Numbered from the stretch's first letter, positions 15,551-23,514 are shown. The stretch: DNA of 30,603 nt from Bacteroidota bacterium (GCA_003531115.1 DQHT01000004.1:17410-48012); one strand, 5' to 3'. Made by a program: numbers and translations. The notes: generated from the sequence alone by a model not told the origin.

Positions 15551-16345
15551 ATGGATCAGTATGAAAAACTGCTTCGTTATGTGTTTGAAAACGGAGTGAG
15601 TAAAACAGACCGAACCGGAACGGGTACACGTTCGGTTTTTGGCTATCAGATGCGCTTTAATCTTCAGGAGGGTTTCCCACTGGTGAGCACCAAAAAAGTG
15701 CATTTAAGGTCCATCATTCATGAATTATTGTGGTTTTTAAAAGGGGAAACGAATACAGCCTATCTGAAAGAAAATGGGGTGAGCATTTGGGATGAATGGG
15801 CCGATGAAAAGGGTAATTTGGGTCCTGTGTATGGATATCAATGGCGGAATTGGCCGAAAGCGGATGGCGGACATATTGACCAGATCGAACAGGTACTTGA
15901 GCAACTCAAAAAATCGCCCGACTCGCGCCGCATGATCGTGAGTGCCTGGAACGTAGCGGATCTCGATAAAATGGCGCTCATGCCCTGTCATGCCTTTTTT
16001 CAATTTTATGTAGCTGATGGAAAATTAAGTTGCCAGCTTTATCAGCGTAGTGCCGACCTCTTTTTGGGCGTACCTTTTAATATCGCCTCTTACGCCTTAC
16101 TCACTATGATGGTGGCACAGGAATGCGGCTATGCCTATGGTGATTTTATCCATACGTTTGGCGATGCCCATATCTATTCGAACCATTTTGAGCAGGTAGC
16201 ATTGCAGCTGAGCCGTGATCCGAGGCCTTACCCTACAATGAAAATGAATCCGGAGCGGAAATCGGTTTTCGACTTTGTGTATGAGGATTTTATGCTGGAA
16301 AATTATAATCCGCATCCTGCCATTAAAGCTCCGGTGGCCGTTTAA
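15551..16345 (+). CDS. thyA: Thymidylate synthase
   Basis: A 264-aa enzyme, the same length as the E. coli protein, that methylates dUMP to dTMP with 5,10-methylenetetrahydrofolate and releases dihydrofolate. Visible: the folate/phosphate loop [12 protein letters not shown] (20-31), LWFLKGETN, the catalytic cysteine C146 in [30 protein letters not shown], and the C-terminal KAPVAV needed for closure. Dihydrofolate reductase is often the next gene but is not here; a surface protein gene follows after 33 bases. Confidence 0.98.
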   Translation: MDQYEKLLRYVFENGVSKTDRTGTGTRSVFGYQMRFNLQEGFPLVSTKKVHLRSIIHELLWFLKGETNTAYLKENGVSIWDEWADEKGNLGPVYGYQWRNWPKADGGHIDQIEQVLEQLKKSPDSRRMIVSAWNVADLDKMALMPCHAFFQFYVADGKLSCQLYQRSADLFLGVPFNIASYALLTMMVAQECGYAYGDFIHTFGDAHIYSNHFEQVALQLSRDPRPYPTMKMNPERKSVFDFVYEDFMLENYNPHPAIKAPVAV

Positions 16346-16378
16346 CACGAAACATAGCGTCTAAATCGTTCTCTCTTT

Positions 16379-17497
16379 GTGAAGCGCACTCTATCCCTGT
16401 GTATCCTGTTCCCGTTGTTCGTCAGCCTGAATGCACAGGTGACGGTGGATACGAGCCTGCTCAAAGAACGCCTCGCGGAAATATTCCTTGGGGAAGGAGT
16501 GAGCATATTTAATGTACGCGTTCACGGAAACGCATCCAGCCTGGGGTATTTCACGGCTAAAAACACAAATTTTCCCATGGAAGAAGGCATCGTTTTATCG
16601 ACAGGAAGAGCAAGTGCCATTGAAGGACAAAATATTTCCCCCAAAAGATCTTCCTCCATGAAAGAAGGCATGGGATCCGATCCCGATCTGGCCCGCATGG
16701 TGAGCCGCCAGGTGTTTAATACAACGGTTATCGAATTCGACTTTATTCCCATGTTCGACAGCCTGTATTTCGATTATGTCTTTGCCTCTGAAGAATATCC
16801 GGAATATGTGGGGAGTGCCTACAACGATGTATTCTGTTTATTGATCAAAGGACCCAATTTTCGCAGTCCGCTCAACCTGGCCCGTGTGGGAAAACCAAGT
16901 TCAACGGTCATGATCAATTCGGTTAATCATAGAAAAAATAAAGAATATTTTATTCCGAATTATACGTTTAAGGCCAGCGAAGAAATTCCTTTTACGGTAG
17001 AATTCGACGGTTTCACAACCTTGCTCACAGCCTCCTGCCGGGTAACCCGCGGAAAAGTCCATCATCTCAAAATCGCTATTGGCAACGTAAACGATTTTAG
17101 CTACGATTCGGGAGTTTTTCTTCGGGCAGGCTCCTTTGGCAGCAAAGGAGGCAATAAACAGCACAGCCTGCCCTTTGATTTTGACGAACGCCAGCCGGAA
17201 GAAGGTTATGATAGACTTCTGGACAGTATAGCCGGGTTAATGAAGGCAAACCCTTCGTGGAAAATGGCCGTACTCGGGCATACCGACAGCCTGGGCAGCA
17301 AAGAATACAACCTGAAACTGTCACAGGAACGCGCTCAATCTGTTGCCAATGAACTTATTCGCCGGGGTGTAGGTACCAACCGCATCTTTGTAAAAGGATT
17401 TGGAGACACGAAACCTCTTCGAAGTAATGGGAGTGAAGAAGGAAGACAGAAAAACCGAAGGGTGGAAATCATCATCCGCGAACAGGAACGCCTCTAA
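16379..17497 (+). CDS. Secreted choice-of-anchor-L domain protein with C-terminal OmpA domain
   Basis: A 372-aa exported protein. A signal peptide (KRTLSLCILFPLFVSLNAQ) leads to a choice-of-anchor-L domain (about 22-235), recognised by VSIFNVRVHGN, GIVLSTGRA, the pair YFDYVFASEEYPEYVGSAYND and FCLLIKGP, and the closing HLKIAIGNVNDFSYDSGVFLRAGSF. The OmpA-type peptidoglycan-binding domain follows (about 260-372) with LGHTDSLGSKEYN (H301-D303), LSQERAQSVANELIRRG and the closing RQKNRRVEIII. Choice-of-anchor domains usually belong to large proteins with a type IX secretion tail; here the anchor is OmpA, so the protein is probably periplasmic and tied to the wall. The start is GTG 16379, the only one giving a basic signal-peptide N-terminus. 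Confidence 0.85.
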   Translation: MKRTLSLCILFPLFVSLNAQVTVDTSLLKERLAEIFLGEGVSIFNVRVHGNASSLGYFTAKNTNFPMEEGIVLSTGRASAIEGQNISPKRSSSMKEGMGSDPDLARMVSRQVFNTTVIEFDFIPMFDSLYFDYVFASEEYPEYVGSAYNDVFCLLIKGPNFRSPLNLARVGKPSSTVMINSVNHRKNKEYFIPNYTFKASEEIPFTVEFDGFTTLLTASCRVTRGKVHHLKIAIGNVNDFSYDSGVFLRAGSFGSKGGNKQHSLPFDFDERQPEEGYDRLLDSIAGLMKANPSWKMAVLGHTDSLGSKEYNLKLSQERAQSVANELIRRGVGTNRIFVKGFGDTKPLRSNGSEEGRQKNRRVEIIIREQERL

Positions 17498-17540
17498 CCC
17501 ACACCCCTTCTCACCCCATCCGCTCCCCCGCTCCGCCGCT

Positions 17541-17617
17541 AGGCCGAAGGCCCCGCTTTCCGCCTTCGCTATTCCTTCCACTTCGTTACAGGAATAGCTT
17601 TGGCGGACGCAGTCCGC
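17541..17617. repeat. GC-rich multi-hairpin intergenic element
   Basis: The 184-base gap between the OmpA-type gene and pckA holds a dense set of inverted repeats in otherwise noncoding, C-rich DNA. GGCC-GAA-GGCC lies at 17542-17552. TCCGCC (17559-17564) pairs with GGCGGA (17602-17607), and inside it GCTATTCCT (17568-17576) pairs perfectly with AGGAATAGC (17590-17598) around a 13-base loop; the two stems are separated by a 3-by-3 internal loop. GCGGAC-GCA-GTCCGC (17603-17617) reuses the right arm of the outer stem, so the folds compete. This resembles a REP-like dispersed element, or less likely a structured RNA. Composition differs sharply from the AT-richer gaps elsewhere. Confidence 0.65.
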
Positions 17618-17623
17618 TTAATA

Positions 17624-17659
17624 AAAAGGGTGAACAAACCGAAGTCTGTCCACCCTTTT
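17624..17659. terminator. Bidirectional intrinsic terminator between convergent genes
   Basis: AAAAGGGTG (17624-17632) pairs with CACCCTTTT (17651-17659); the stem can be extended inward by ACA/TGT across one A-C mismatch. A run of A on the left and T on the right makes it function for both the rightward OmpA-type gene and the leftward pckA, whose stop is just beyond. Confidence 0.8.
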
Positions 17660-17681
17660 ATATATTGAGTATTATGAGTAA

Positions 17682-19271
17682 TTAATAGGAACTGCCCGTA
17701 GCTTTAGGTGCAGCGGCAAGAATATCAGCCGTTACTCCATCCGCATATTGGCTGAAGTTCTTAACGAACAACTCAGCCAGATGAGCAGCTTTCGCATCGT
17801 ACTCGGAGCTATTTGCCCAGGTATTTCTCGGGTTCAGGATCTCGTCAGGCACATTCGGGCATGAAGTCGGGATCTGCAATCCAAATACCGGGATGGTATC
17901 GAATTTTACATTATCCAGTTGTCCTTCGAGTGCTGCGGTGATCATAGCCCGTGTGTACGCAAGTTTCATACGGCTTCCCACGCCATAAGGGCCACCGGTC
18001 CAGCCGGTATTGATCAACCATACATGGGCGCCACTTTCGTTGAGTTTTTCACCCAACATCGTTGCGTATTTTCCTGGATGTAAAGGAAGAAAGGCCTTTC
18101 CGAAACAGGCTGAAAAAGTAGCCTGAGGTTCGGTAACACCTGCTTCGGTACCGGCTACCTTGGCTGTATATCCACTGATGAAGTGGTACATGGCTTGTTC
18201 GGTAGTAAGTTTTGAAATCGGAGGAAGTACACCGAAGGCATCTGCCGTTAGGAAGAATACATTTTTCGGGGTATCGCCTACTGATGGAACAGCGATATTG
18301 TCTACCAGGTCGATCGGGTAGGCAGCGCGCGTATTTTCAGTAACGCTGATATTGGTATAGTCTACATCCCTTGTTCCCGGTATCATACGCACGTTTTCCA
18401 CCAAGGCGCCGAAACGGATGGCGTTAAAAATTTGGGGTTCCTTTTCTTTGGTCAGGTCGATACATTTTGCATAACAGCCTCCTTCAAAGTTGAATACGGA
18501 GCCTTTTGCCCAACCATGCTCATCGTCGCCGATAAGTTTGCGGCTCGGGTCTGCAGAAAGTGTCGTTTTTCCCGTTCCGGATAGTCCGAAGAAAATTGCT
18601 GTATCGCCTTTTTGACCAATATTGGCCGAGCAGTGCATGCTTAGGGTATTGCGTTCGTGAGGCAGAACATAGTTCAATACCGTAAAGATCCCTTTTTTGA
18701 TCTCACCGGTATAGCCGGTTCCACCGATGAGGATGATCTTTTTCGTGAAATTCGTGATCGCGAAATTGTGCTGGCGGGTACCATCAATTTCCGGAACGGC
18801 CCGGAAACTTGGCGCGGCCATGATCAGCCAATCGTGTTGTTGTGTTTTGAGTTCTTCTGCACTTGGGCGCAAAAAGAGGTTGTTAGCAAAAAGGTTCTGA
18901 TAAGCGGTTTCGTTTATCACCTTAATGTTCAAGCGGTAGTTGTCGTCGGCACAGGCATAGGCATCACGCACAAAAATTTCTTTTCCTGCATAATGAGCAA
19001 TAACCTTCTCCAGCAACAGATCAAATTTGTCGCTTTCAAAACGATTGTTCACATCTCCCCACCAAACTGAATCTTTGGTGTTTTCGTCGTACACAACAAA
19101 TTTATCTTTCGGCGAACGTCCCGTAAATTCACCCGTATCAGCGGCCAGGGCCCCTGTACTGGTTAAATGACCTTCTCCTCTGCCAATGGCATGTTCAACC
19201 AATTCTGCAGGTGATAAATTGCGGTGCACCTTCGATGCTTTGCTGATAATTTTCTCTACGATTGAATTCAT
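17682..19271 (-). CDS. pckA: ATP-dependent phosphoenolpyruvate carboxykinase
   Basis: A 529-aa enzyme interconverting oxaloacetate plus ATP with PEP, CO2 and ADP. It is the ATP type, shown by FTGRSPKDKF (49-58), the histidine in RNTLSMHCSAN (207-217), the kinase-1a P-loop GLSGTGKTTLSADP (229-242), GDDEHGW (248-254) and TRAMITAAL near the C-terminus. It normally serves gluconeogenesis; in some bacteria it runs toward carboxylation when CO2 is high. It is divergent from the inorganic-carbon cluster, which makes CO2/bicarbonate supply relevant to it, though shared control is only inferred. A TATTTTTG promoter box lies 25 bases upstream. Confidence 0.97.
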   Translation of the reverse strand: MNSIVEKIISKASKVHRNLSPAELVEHAIGRGEGHLTSTGALAADTGEFTGRSPKDKFVVYDENTKDSVWWGDVNNRFESDKFDLLLEKVIAHYAGKEIFVRDAYACADDNYRLNIKVINETAYQNLFANNLFLRPSAEELKTQQHDWLIMAAPSFRAVPEIDGTRQHNFAITNFTKKIILIGGTGYTGEIKKGIFTVLNYVLPHERNTLSMHCSANIGQKGDTAIFFGLSGTGKTTLSADPSRKLIGDDEHGWAKGSVFNFEGGCYAKCIDLTKEKEPQIFNAIRFGALVENVRMIPGTRDVDYTNISVTENTRAAYPIDLVDNIAVPSVGDTPKNVFFLTADAFGVLPPISKLTTEQAMYHFISGYTAKVAGTEAGVTEPQATFSACFGKAFLPLHPGKYATMLGEKLNESGAHVWLINTGWTGGPYGVGSRMKLAYTRAMITAALEGQLDNVKFDTIPVFGLQIPTSCPNVPDEILNPRNTWANSSEYDAKAAHLAELFVKNFSQYADGVTADILAAAPKATGSSY

Positions 19272-19296
19272 TACTTAAAGTAATTAATTAAGGCAG

Positions 19297-19304
19297 CAAA
19301 AATA
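19297..19304 (-). promoter_or_regulatory. Candidate -7 promoter element for pckA
   Basis: Read leftward: TATTTTTG, an exact TAnnTTTG match 25 bases before ATG 19271. I see no matching -33 TTG. Confidence 0.45.
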
Positions 19305-19390
19305 GGTAATCGCTCGAAATAAATTGACGCATTTTAATAACAAACTGTTGCACCCGCGCATTTTAAATGCCTATTTATGGATATTCTTCT

Positions 19391-19417
19391 TTGTGTTTTC
19401 TGAATTGTTTATATTTG
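19391..19417 (+). promoter_or_regulatory. Candidate promoter for the 93-aa gene and following run
   Basis: TATATTTG (19410-19417) matches TAnnTTTG exactly; a TTG at 19391-19393 lies 16 bases upstream, slightly closer than the usual -33/-7 spacing. The box is 23 bases before ATG 19441 and is the likely main promoter of the rightward run. Confidence 0.5.
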
Positions 19418-19440
19418 AGGGACAACCATTAAACTATCCT

Positions 19441-19722
19441 ATGGAACCCGCAGCAATTAACAAAGAAGAAATAAAAGGCAAAGTCCGTTTTTTGCACGAT
19501 GAGGTGCTTGGCTCTACCCAGGCCATTGAGGATCGGCGCAAAAAACTTGAAAAAGCCATGTTACTCGGTAATGGCTATAAGGGCAAGATAAAAATTATTT
19601 TTGCCACAGAAGAGGGAGAACGTATGGTGGAAACCACAGTTTGGGCTACAACCGATTCTACCGTTCAGCTTAAGGGAGACGTATCCATCCCGATCCATTC
19701 CATACGCGACGTGATCATTTAA
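19441..19722 (+). CDS. Small hypothetical protein at the head of the rightward run
   Basis: A 93-aa soluble protein that I do not recognise. The first half is helical and charged (INKEEIKGKVRF to IEDRRKKLEKAMLLGNG); the second half is beta-rich (KGKIKIIFATEEGERMVETT, VQLKGDVSIPIHSIRDVII) and looks like a small SH3-like or Sm-like barrel. No signal peptide, no cysteine. ATG 19441 is chosen because a TATATTTG box stands 23 bases upstream; the frame stays open back to a TTG at 19324, but that would run through the promoter. Its stop is 5 bases before the phospholipase-D-type gene, so the two are probably cotranscribed. Confidence 0.75.
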   Translation: MEPAAINKEEIKGKVRFLHDEVLGSTQAIEDRRKKLEKAMLLGNGYKGKIKIIFATEEGERMVETTVWATTDSTVQLKGDVSIPIHSIRDVII

Positions 19723-19727
19723 AGACG

Positions 19728-20867
19728 ATGACCGGCGACCCTGAACACAGTACATCAGGCAATCAGGTTGAGGTATTCCGGGGAGGGAAAACTTTTTTTT
19801 CTAAATTGTTCGAGCGCATCGACGCCGCAGAAAAATTCATCCATATACAGGTTTATATCCTGGGGCATGATCAAACCGGAAATCAGCTCCTTGATCACTT
19901 GTTCCAGGCAGCGGCCAGAGGCGTTCGGGTTTTTTTAATGCTTGATGCGTACGGCACTTCCTGGGTTGGAAAGACCCAGCTCACTGAATGGAAGAAAAAG
20001 GGACTTTCCGTCAAATTGTTTTCGCGGCATTTTCGTTTTAAACGGTTTTTTATCGGCCGGAGACAACACGCCAAAATTGTGGTGATCGATGCTGAATGGA
20101 TGAGTGTTGGCGGGTTAAATTTTGCCGACCGTTACAATGGGAGCGAGGGGCACCCACCCTGGCTGGATGCGGCCTGCTGGGTGAGAGGACCGGCTGCAGC
20201 CCAGCTCAACCGGCTTGCAGCGGTGTATTGGTCGAGGAAGGATAAACAGTTTTTACGAAGCCAGCACGGAATAGCCGGGACAGAGCATGGAATACGGGTC
20301 TGGATTCTAAGCAATGACTGGCTACGGAAACGCCAGGAGATAAAAAAGGCGTATTTCGATGCGATCGGATCGGCCAAACAGGATATCCTTATCGTCGCAG
20401 CTTACTTTTTCCCTTCACGAAAACTCCTGCGCCTGCTTTTGGATAAAGCCAAAGCAGGGGTAAAAGTCCGACTCGTTTTTTCAGCACATAGCGATGTTCC
20501 ACTGATCAAACCATCGATGGAATATTTTTATTCGGGGCTTCAACGGGAAGGAATAGAGATATGGGAATGGAAGGAGTCTGTACTCCATGCAAAAGTGGCT
20601 TTTGTTGACCAACGCTGGGTAACCCTGGGTTCCTACAACCTCAATCAGTTAAGCGATGTAGGCGGACTCGAGGTGAATATTGCATTTGAAGACGAACACA
20701 TGGTAGGTGACCTGTATTCCTATTTTTTGGAAGAAATTTACCCTAAAACTCAACTTGTTAGGAAAAGTAGTGGAGCCATTGTACGTAGATTCGAACGATT
20801 GGTTGCATTTTTGTTAATACGATTAGCCTTAAAAATCCTTTTTTTCACCAATAGACATCCCCACTAA
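19728..20867 (+). CDS. Phospholipase D-type phosphatidyltransferase (cardiolipin synthase-like)
   Basis: A 379-aa protein with two HKD catalytic motifs: RQHAKIVVID (H114, K116, D121) followed by SVGGLNFADRY, and LHAKVAFVD (H287, K289, D294) followed by TLGSYNLNQLS. Two HKD motifs form one active site in the PLD superfamily, and the layout without N-terminal membrane spans resembles ClsB-type cardiolipin synthases or other phosphatidyltransferases. The C-terminus (about 350-375) is basic and hydrophobic and may touch the membrane. The alternative is a phospholipase or nuclease; the substrate is not readable from sequence. It starts 5 bases after the 93-aa gene and ends 3 bases before the first SulP gene. 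Confidence 0.88.
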   Translation: MTGDPEHSTSGNQVEVFRGGKTFFSKLFERIDAAEKFIHIQVYILGHDQTGNQLLDHLFQAAARGVRVFLMLDAYGTSWVGKTQLTEWKKKGLSVKLFSRHFRFKRFFIGRRQHAKIVVIDAEWMSVGGLNFADRYNGSEGHPPWLDAACWVRGPAAAQLNRLAAVYWSRKDKQFLRSQHGIAGTEHGIRVWILSNDWLRKRQEIKKAYFDAIGSAKQDILIVAAYFFPSRKLLRLLLDKAKAGVKVRLVFSAHSDVPLIKPSMEYFYSGLQREGIEIWEWKESVLHAKVAFVDQRWVTLGSYNLNQLSDVGGLEVNIAFEDEHMVGDLYSYFLEEIYPKTQLVRKSSGAIVRRFERLVAFLLIRLALKILFFTNRHPH

Positions 20868-20870
20868 ACC

Positions 20871-22484
20871 ATGTTCAAACATCTGAAAGACGATCTTCCC
20901 GCTTCCCTTGTCGTCTATTTGGTTGCCTTGCCCCTTTGTCTCGGAATTGCCATCGCCTCCGACGCGCCTTTATTTTCAGGTATGATAGCCGGAATAATTG
21001 GAGGAATTGTCGTGGGATCATTAAGCGGCTCGCAAGTCAGTGTGAGTGGACCCGCAGCAGGTTTGGCTGTGATCGTTGCGACAGGCCTGAAAGATTTTGC
21101 CATTTTGGTTGAGCACAGTAAAGGGGATCCATCCGGGTTCGGACAATCCAGTCCTTTCGAGCTGTTTTTGACCAGTGTGCTTCTGGCCGGGGTATTGCAA
21201 CTCGCTTTTGGATATATTAAAGCAGGTGCGATCGCCAATTATATTCCGTCTTCCGTGATCCATGGCATGTTGGCCGCCATCGGCTTGCTGCTTATATTTA
21301 AACAGGTTCCCCATGCCCTCGGTATCGATTCCGATTTCGAAGGCGACGAGTCGTTCAGCCAGAATGACGGAGAAAATACAATCACGGAGTTTATCCGGTC
21401 CTTTCAACAATTTGAAACAGGAGCGATGATCATTTCGGTCGTAGCGGGGATAATTCTGATAATCTGGAACCAGAAGTCGCTGAAAAAATACAGCTTCTTT
21501 AAATACATTCCGGGTGCGCTGATCGCTGTAATCGTAGGTACACTGCTTAATCATTTTTTTAAAAGCTGGCATCCTGCATGGGTGCTTAGCGAAAACCACC
21601 TCGTGAAACTTCCCCTCGACTCCATACAGGGGCATCCCGAAAACCTTATCCAAACCCCGGATTTTAAAGCCTTAAATCATTTTCTGACGTATAAAACAGC
21701 CATTGTCATTGCAATTATTGCTTCTTTGGAATCGTTGCTGAGTTTAGAGGCGAGTGACAAGATCGACCAGCAAAGAAGATTTTCGTCGCCCAACAGGGAA
21801 CTTAAAGCCCAGGGAATAGGGAATATGGTAAGCGGACTTCTTGGCGGGATTCCTGTTACGGCCGTTATTGTGAGAAGCTCGGCTAACGTTATCGCCGGAG
21901 CAAGAACCCGCTTATCGGCAGTTGTTCATGGTGTCTTGCTGCTTGTTTCAGTACTGGTATTGCCCGAAATGCTGAACCTCATACCCAAGGCTGCCCTGGC
22001 TGCTATCTTAATTCTGGTTGGCTATAAGCTCATAAGTTTCGAAGTGATAAGGGCTAATTACAGAAAAGGATGGAATCAATTTGTTCCCTTTATCGTAACG
22101 ATCTTGGCTATCTATTTTACCGATCTCCTGATCGGTATTGGCATTGGACTTTTGGTAGGTATTGTCTTCGTTGTCCGCTCTAACTATACCTCCGGGATAA
22201 CCTATATTACAGATCAGGGAAAACACCTCATTAAACTCAGAGATAACGTAACATACCTGAATAAAGGTGAGGTGAGTAAAATATTCGAAAGAATGCCCAA
22301 AGATGCCAAAGTGATGATCGACGGGACCGCGGCACGTTTTATTGATCCGGATATTTATGAGTTGATCGACGATTTTATCCGATCAGCTCCTGAAAAGCAT
22401 ATTAGTGTCGACCTGAAAAGAAAATTGAACAGCCAGAACCGTTATTTCCAAATAGACGGGTTAAAATTTGAAAGCGAAAAATGA
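20871..22484 (+). CDS. SulP family anion transporter 1, probable bicarbonate carrier
   Basis: A 537-aa inner-membrane carrier of the SulP (SLC26) family with about 12-14 spans and a C-terminal STAS domain (about 440-530, AKVMIDGTAARFIDPDIYELID). Signatures: LVVYLVALPLCLGIAIASD at the N-terminus, SGSQVSVSGPAAGLAV (substrate site on TM3), and IHGMLAAIGLLLIFKQ. The family carries sulfate, bicarbonate and other anions; the BicA group is sodium-dependent bicarbonate uptake. Overlap of its stop with the carbonic anhydrase start (ATGA) and the DabAB genes downstream argue for bicarbonate, but the substrate is inferred from context. No CysK/CysN-type sulfur genes are near. Confidence 0.88.
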   Translation: MFKHLKDDLPASLVVYLVALPLCLGIAIASDAPLFSGMIAGIIGGIVVGSLSGSQVSVSGPAAGLAVIVATGLKDFAILVEHSKGDPSGFGQSSPFELFLTSVLLAGVLQLAFGYIKAGAIANYIPSSVIHGMLAAIGLLLIFKQVPHALGIDSDFEGDESFSQNDGENTITEFIRSFQQFETGAMIISVVAGIILIIWNQKSLKKYSFFKYIPGALIAVIVGTLLNHFFKSWHPAWVLSENHLVKLPLDSIQGHPENLIQTPDFKALNHFLTYKTAIVIAIIASLESLLSLEASDKIDQQRRFSSPNRELKAQGIGNMVSGLLGGIPVTAVIVRSSANVIAGARTRLSAVVHGVLLLVSVLVLPEMLNLIPKAALAAILILVGYKLISFEVIRANYRKGWNQFVPFIVTILAIYFTDLLIGIGIGLLVGIVFVVRSNYTSGITYITDQGKHLIKLRDNVTYLNKGEVSKIFERMPKDAKVMIDGTAARFIDPDIYELIDDFIRSAPEKHISVDLKRKLNSQNRYFQIDGLKFESEK

Positions 22485-23122
22485 AATCATACGAGCAACT
22501 CCTTTTGTCAAACAAAGCCTGGGCGCAGGAACGAAAAGAAATGAACCCCGACTTTTTTAAAAACCTGGCTACAGAACAAAGACCAAGGTTTTTATGGATA
22601 GGGTGCAGCGATAGCCGGGTACCTGCTAATGAAATTACCGACACTGAACCGGGTGAAATATTTGTTCACCGAAACGTGGCGAATATGGTGGTGCATACCG
22701 ACCTGAATATGCTTTCCGTTTTGCAGTATGCGGTAGAAGTATTGGAGGTAGAGCACGTTATGGTCGTTGGCCATTATGGATGTGGGGGAGTGAAGGCAGC
22801 CATGAATACCCAGAATCTTGGCCTCATCAATAAATGGCTGAGGAATATCAAAGAAGTATACCGCCAGCATCGCGATGATATCGATGTGATCGATGATGAG
22901 AACAAAAGGTCTGACAAATTGGTGGAATACAACGTTATTGAACAGGTATACAACCTGGCCAAAACTTCCATCATACAAAAGGCGTGGGCAAAGCATAACA
23001 GACCGGTAGTGCATGGATGGGTGTATGGAATGGCGGATGGTCTTATCAAAGAACTGGTCACCATGGACCATAACGATGAACTCGATCCGATCTTCCGTTT
23101 TGATTTTGATGATCTGGATTAA
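22481..23122 (+). CDS. can: Beta-class carbonic anhydrase
   Basis: A 213-aa cytosolic zinc enzyme that interconverts CO2 and bicarbonate. All expected ligands are present: C42 and the D44-R46 dyad in CSDSRVPANE, then H98 and C101 in VVGHYGCGGVKAAM. HRNVANMV and the closing VHGWVYGMADGLI also match. Length is usual. The 4-base overlap with the SulP gene implies equal synthesis. With bicarbonate importers next door, its likely job is to turn imported bicarbonate into CO2, or equilibrate the pool, for carboxylases. Confidence 0.97.
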   Translation: MKSYEQLLLSNKAWAQERKEMNPDFFKNLATEQRPRFLWIGCSDSRVPANEITDTEPGEIFVHRNVANMVVHTDLNMLSVLQYAVEVLEVEHVMVVGHYGCGGVKAAMNTQNLGLINKWLRNIKEVYRQHRDDIDVIDDENKRSDKLVEYNVIEQVYNLAKTSIIQKAWAKHNRPVVHGWVYGMADGLIKELVTMDHNDELDPIFRFDFDDLD

Positions 23123-23130
23123 TACATTTG
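23098..23130 (+). promoter_or_regulatory. Internal promoter upstream of the 117-aa gene
   Basis: TTTTG (23098-23102) and TACATTTG (23123-23130) match the Bacteroidota -33 and -7 elements, with box centres 26 bases apart, which is the ideal spacing. It is the best promoter I can see in the window. It overlaps the end of the carbonic anhydrase gene and ends 9 bases before ATG 23140. Confidence 0.6.
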
Positions 23131-23139
23131 CACCCGCAA

Positions 23140-23493
23140 ATGAAAGATCGATCGAAAATAATACTGGTACAGCTACTAAGAACTTTAGGAGCCTTTGTGG
23201 TATTATTTGCCCTTTGCTTTCAACTTCTCGTCGACACCCAGTTATTTTATTCAGGCGACCTAACTGAGCGCGATTCCATAACCTGTGTCATTGAAAAAGA
23301 CGGGCCGGCACAATCCGAAAATTTTGAAAAACTTGAATTTTATCAGGTTTCAATACGTCATACCACAACAGTTTCAGTTGCCATGTTCCTTACGAAAGGA
23401 CTGGCCAATAAGTTCGGACGGGCTAATGTGCCCCATTCGAATCGCTCCCGTTATATTCTCTTTCAAAATCCGAAATTAGACTGCGCTGTTTAA
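23140..23493 (+). CDS. Single-pass membrane protein of unknown function inside the DAB cluster
   Basis: A 117-aa protein that I do not recognise. MKDRSKIILVQLLRTLGAF opens a single membrane span (about 8-30), then comes a roughly 85-residue extracytoplasmic or cytoplasmic part containing C49 and ending LDCAV. It has basic, serine- and histidine-containing stretches (SIRHTTTVSV, NVPHSNRSRY). ATG 23140 is chosen; the in-frame TTG at 23128 lies within the promoter box. It stands between carbonic anhydrase and dabA, has its own promoter-like boxes in front and a hairpin directly behind, so it may be a separately controlled member of the module. A chance insertion of an unrelated gene is the alternative. 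Confidence 0.7.
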   Translation: MKDRSKIILVQLLRTLGAFVVLFALCFQLLVDTQLFYSGDLTERDSITCVIEKDGPAQSENFEKLEFYQVSIRHTTTVSVAMFLTKGLANKFGRANVPHSNRSRYILFQNPKLDCAV

Positions 23494-23495
23494 CT

Positions 23496-23514
23496 GACCT
23501 GGATCAGGTCTTTT
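23496..23514 (+). terminator. Short hairpin with T run behind the 117-aa gene
   Basis: GACCTG-GAT-CAGGTC is a perfect 6-base stem with a 3-base loop followed by TTTT, two bases past the stop codon. It could be a weak or leaky terminator, or a dimeric-regulator operator for dabA. A second small hairpin, CCGC-CATCT-GCGG, follows at 23549-23561. Together they occupy the 95-base gap before dabA. Confidence 0.5.

Noticed and set aside
16368..16381. TCTCTTTG as a promoter for the OmpA-type gene
   Set aside because: It has one mismatch at the important second base and overlaps the GTG start itself, so transcription from it would miss the start codon.
21021..21653. A 210-codon leftward open frame opposite the first SulP gene
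   Set aside because: Antisense to a strongly supported transporter; no start signal, promoter box or recognisable motif.
22592..23071. A 159-codon leftward open frame opposite carbonic anhydrase
   Set aside because: Fully covered by a gene with all its catalytic residues; product rich in His/Phe/Ile as expected from a reversed frame.
23128..23139. Upstream TTG start for the 117-aa protein
   Set aside because: It lies within the TACATTTG box, so the codon would be untranscribed from that promoter; ATG 23140 gives a normal basic N-terminus before the span.
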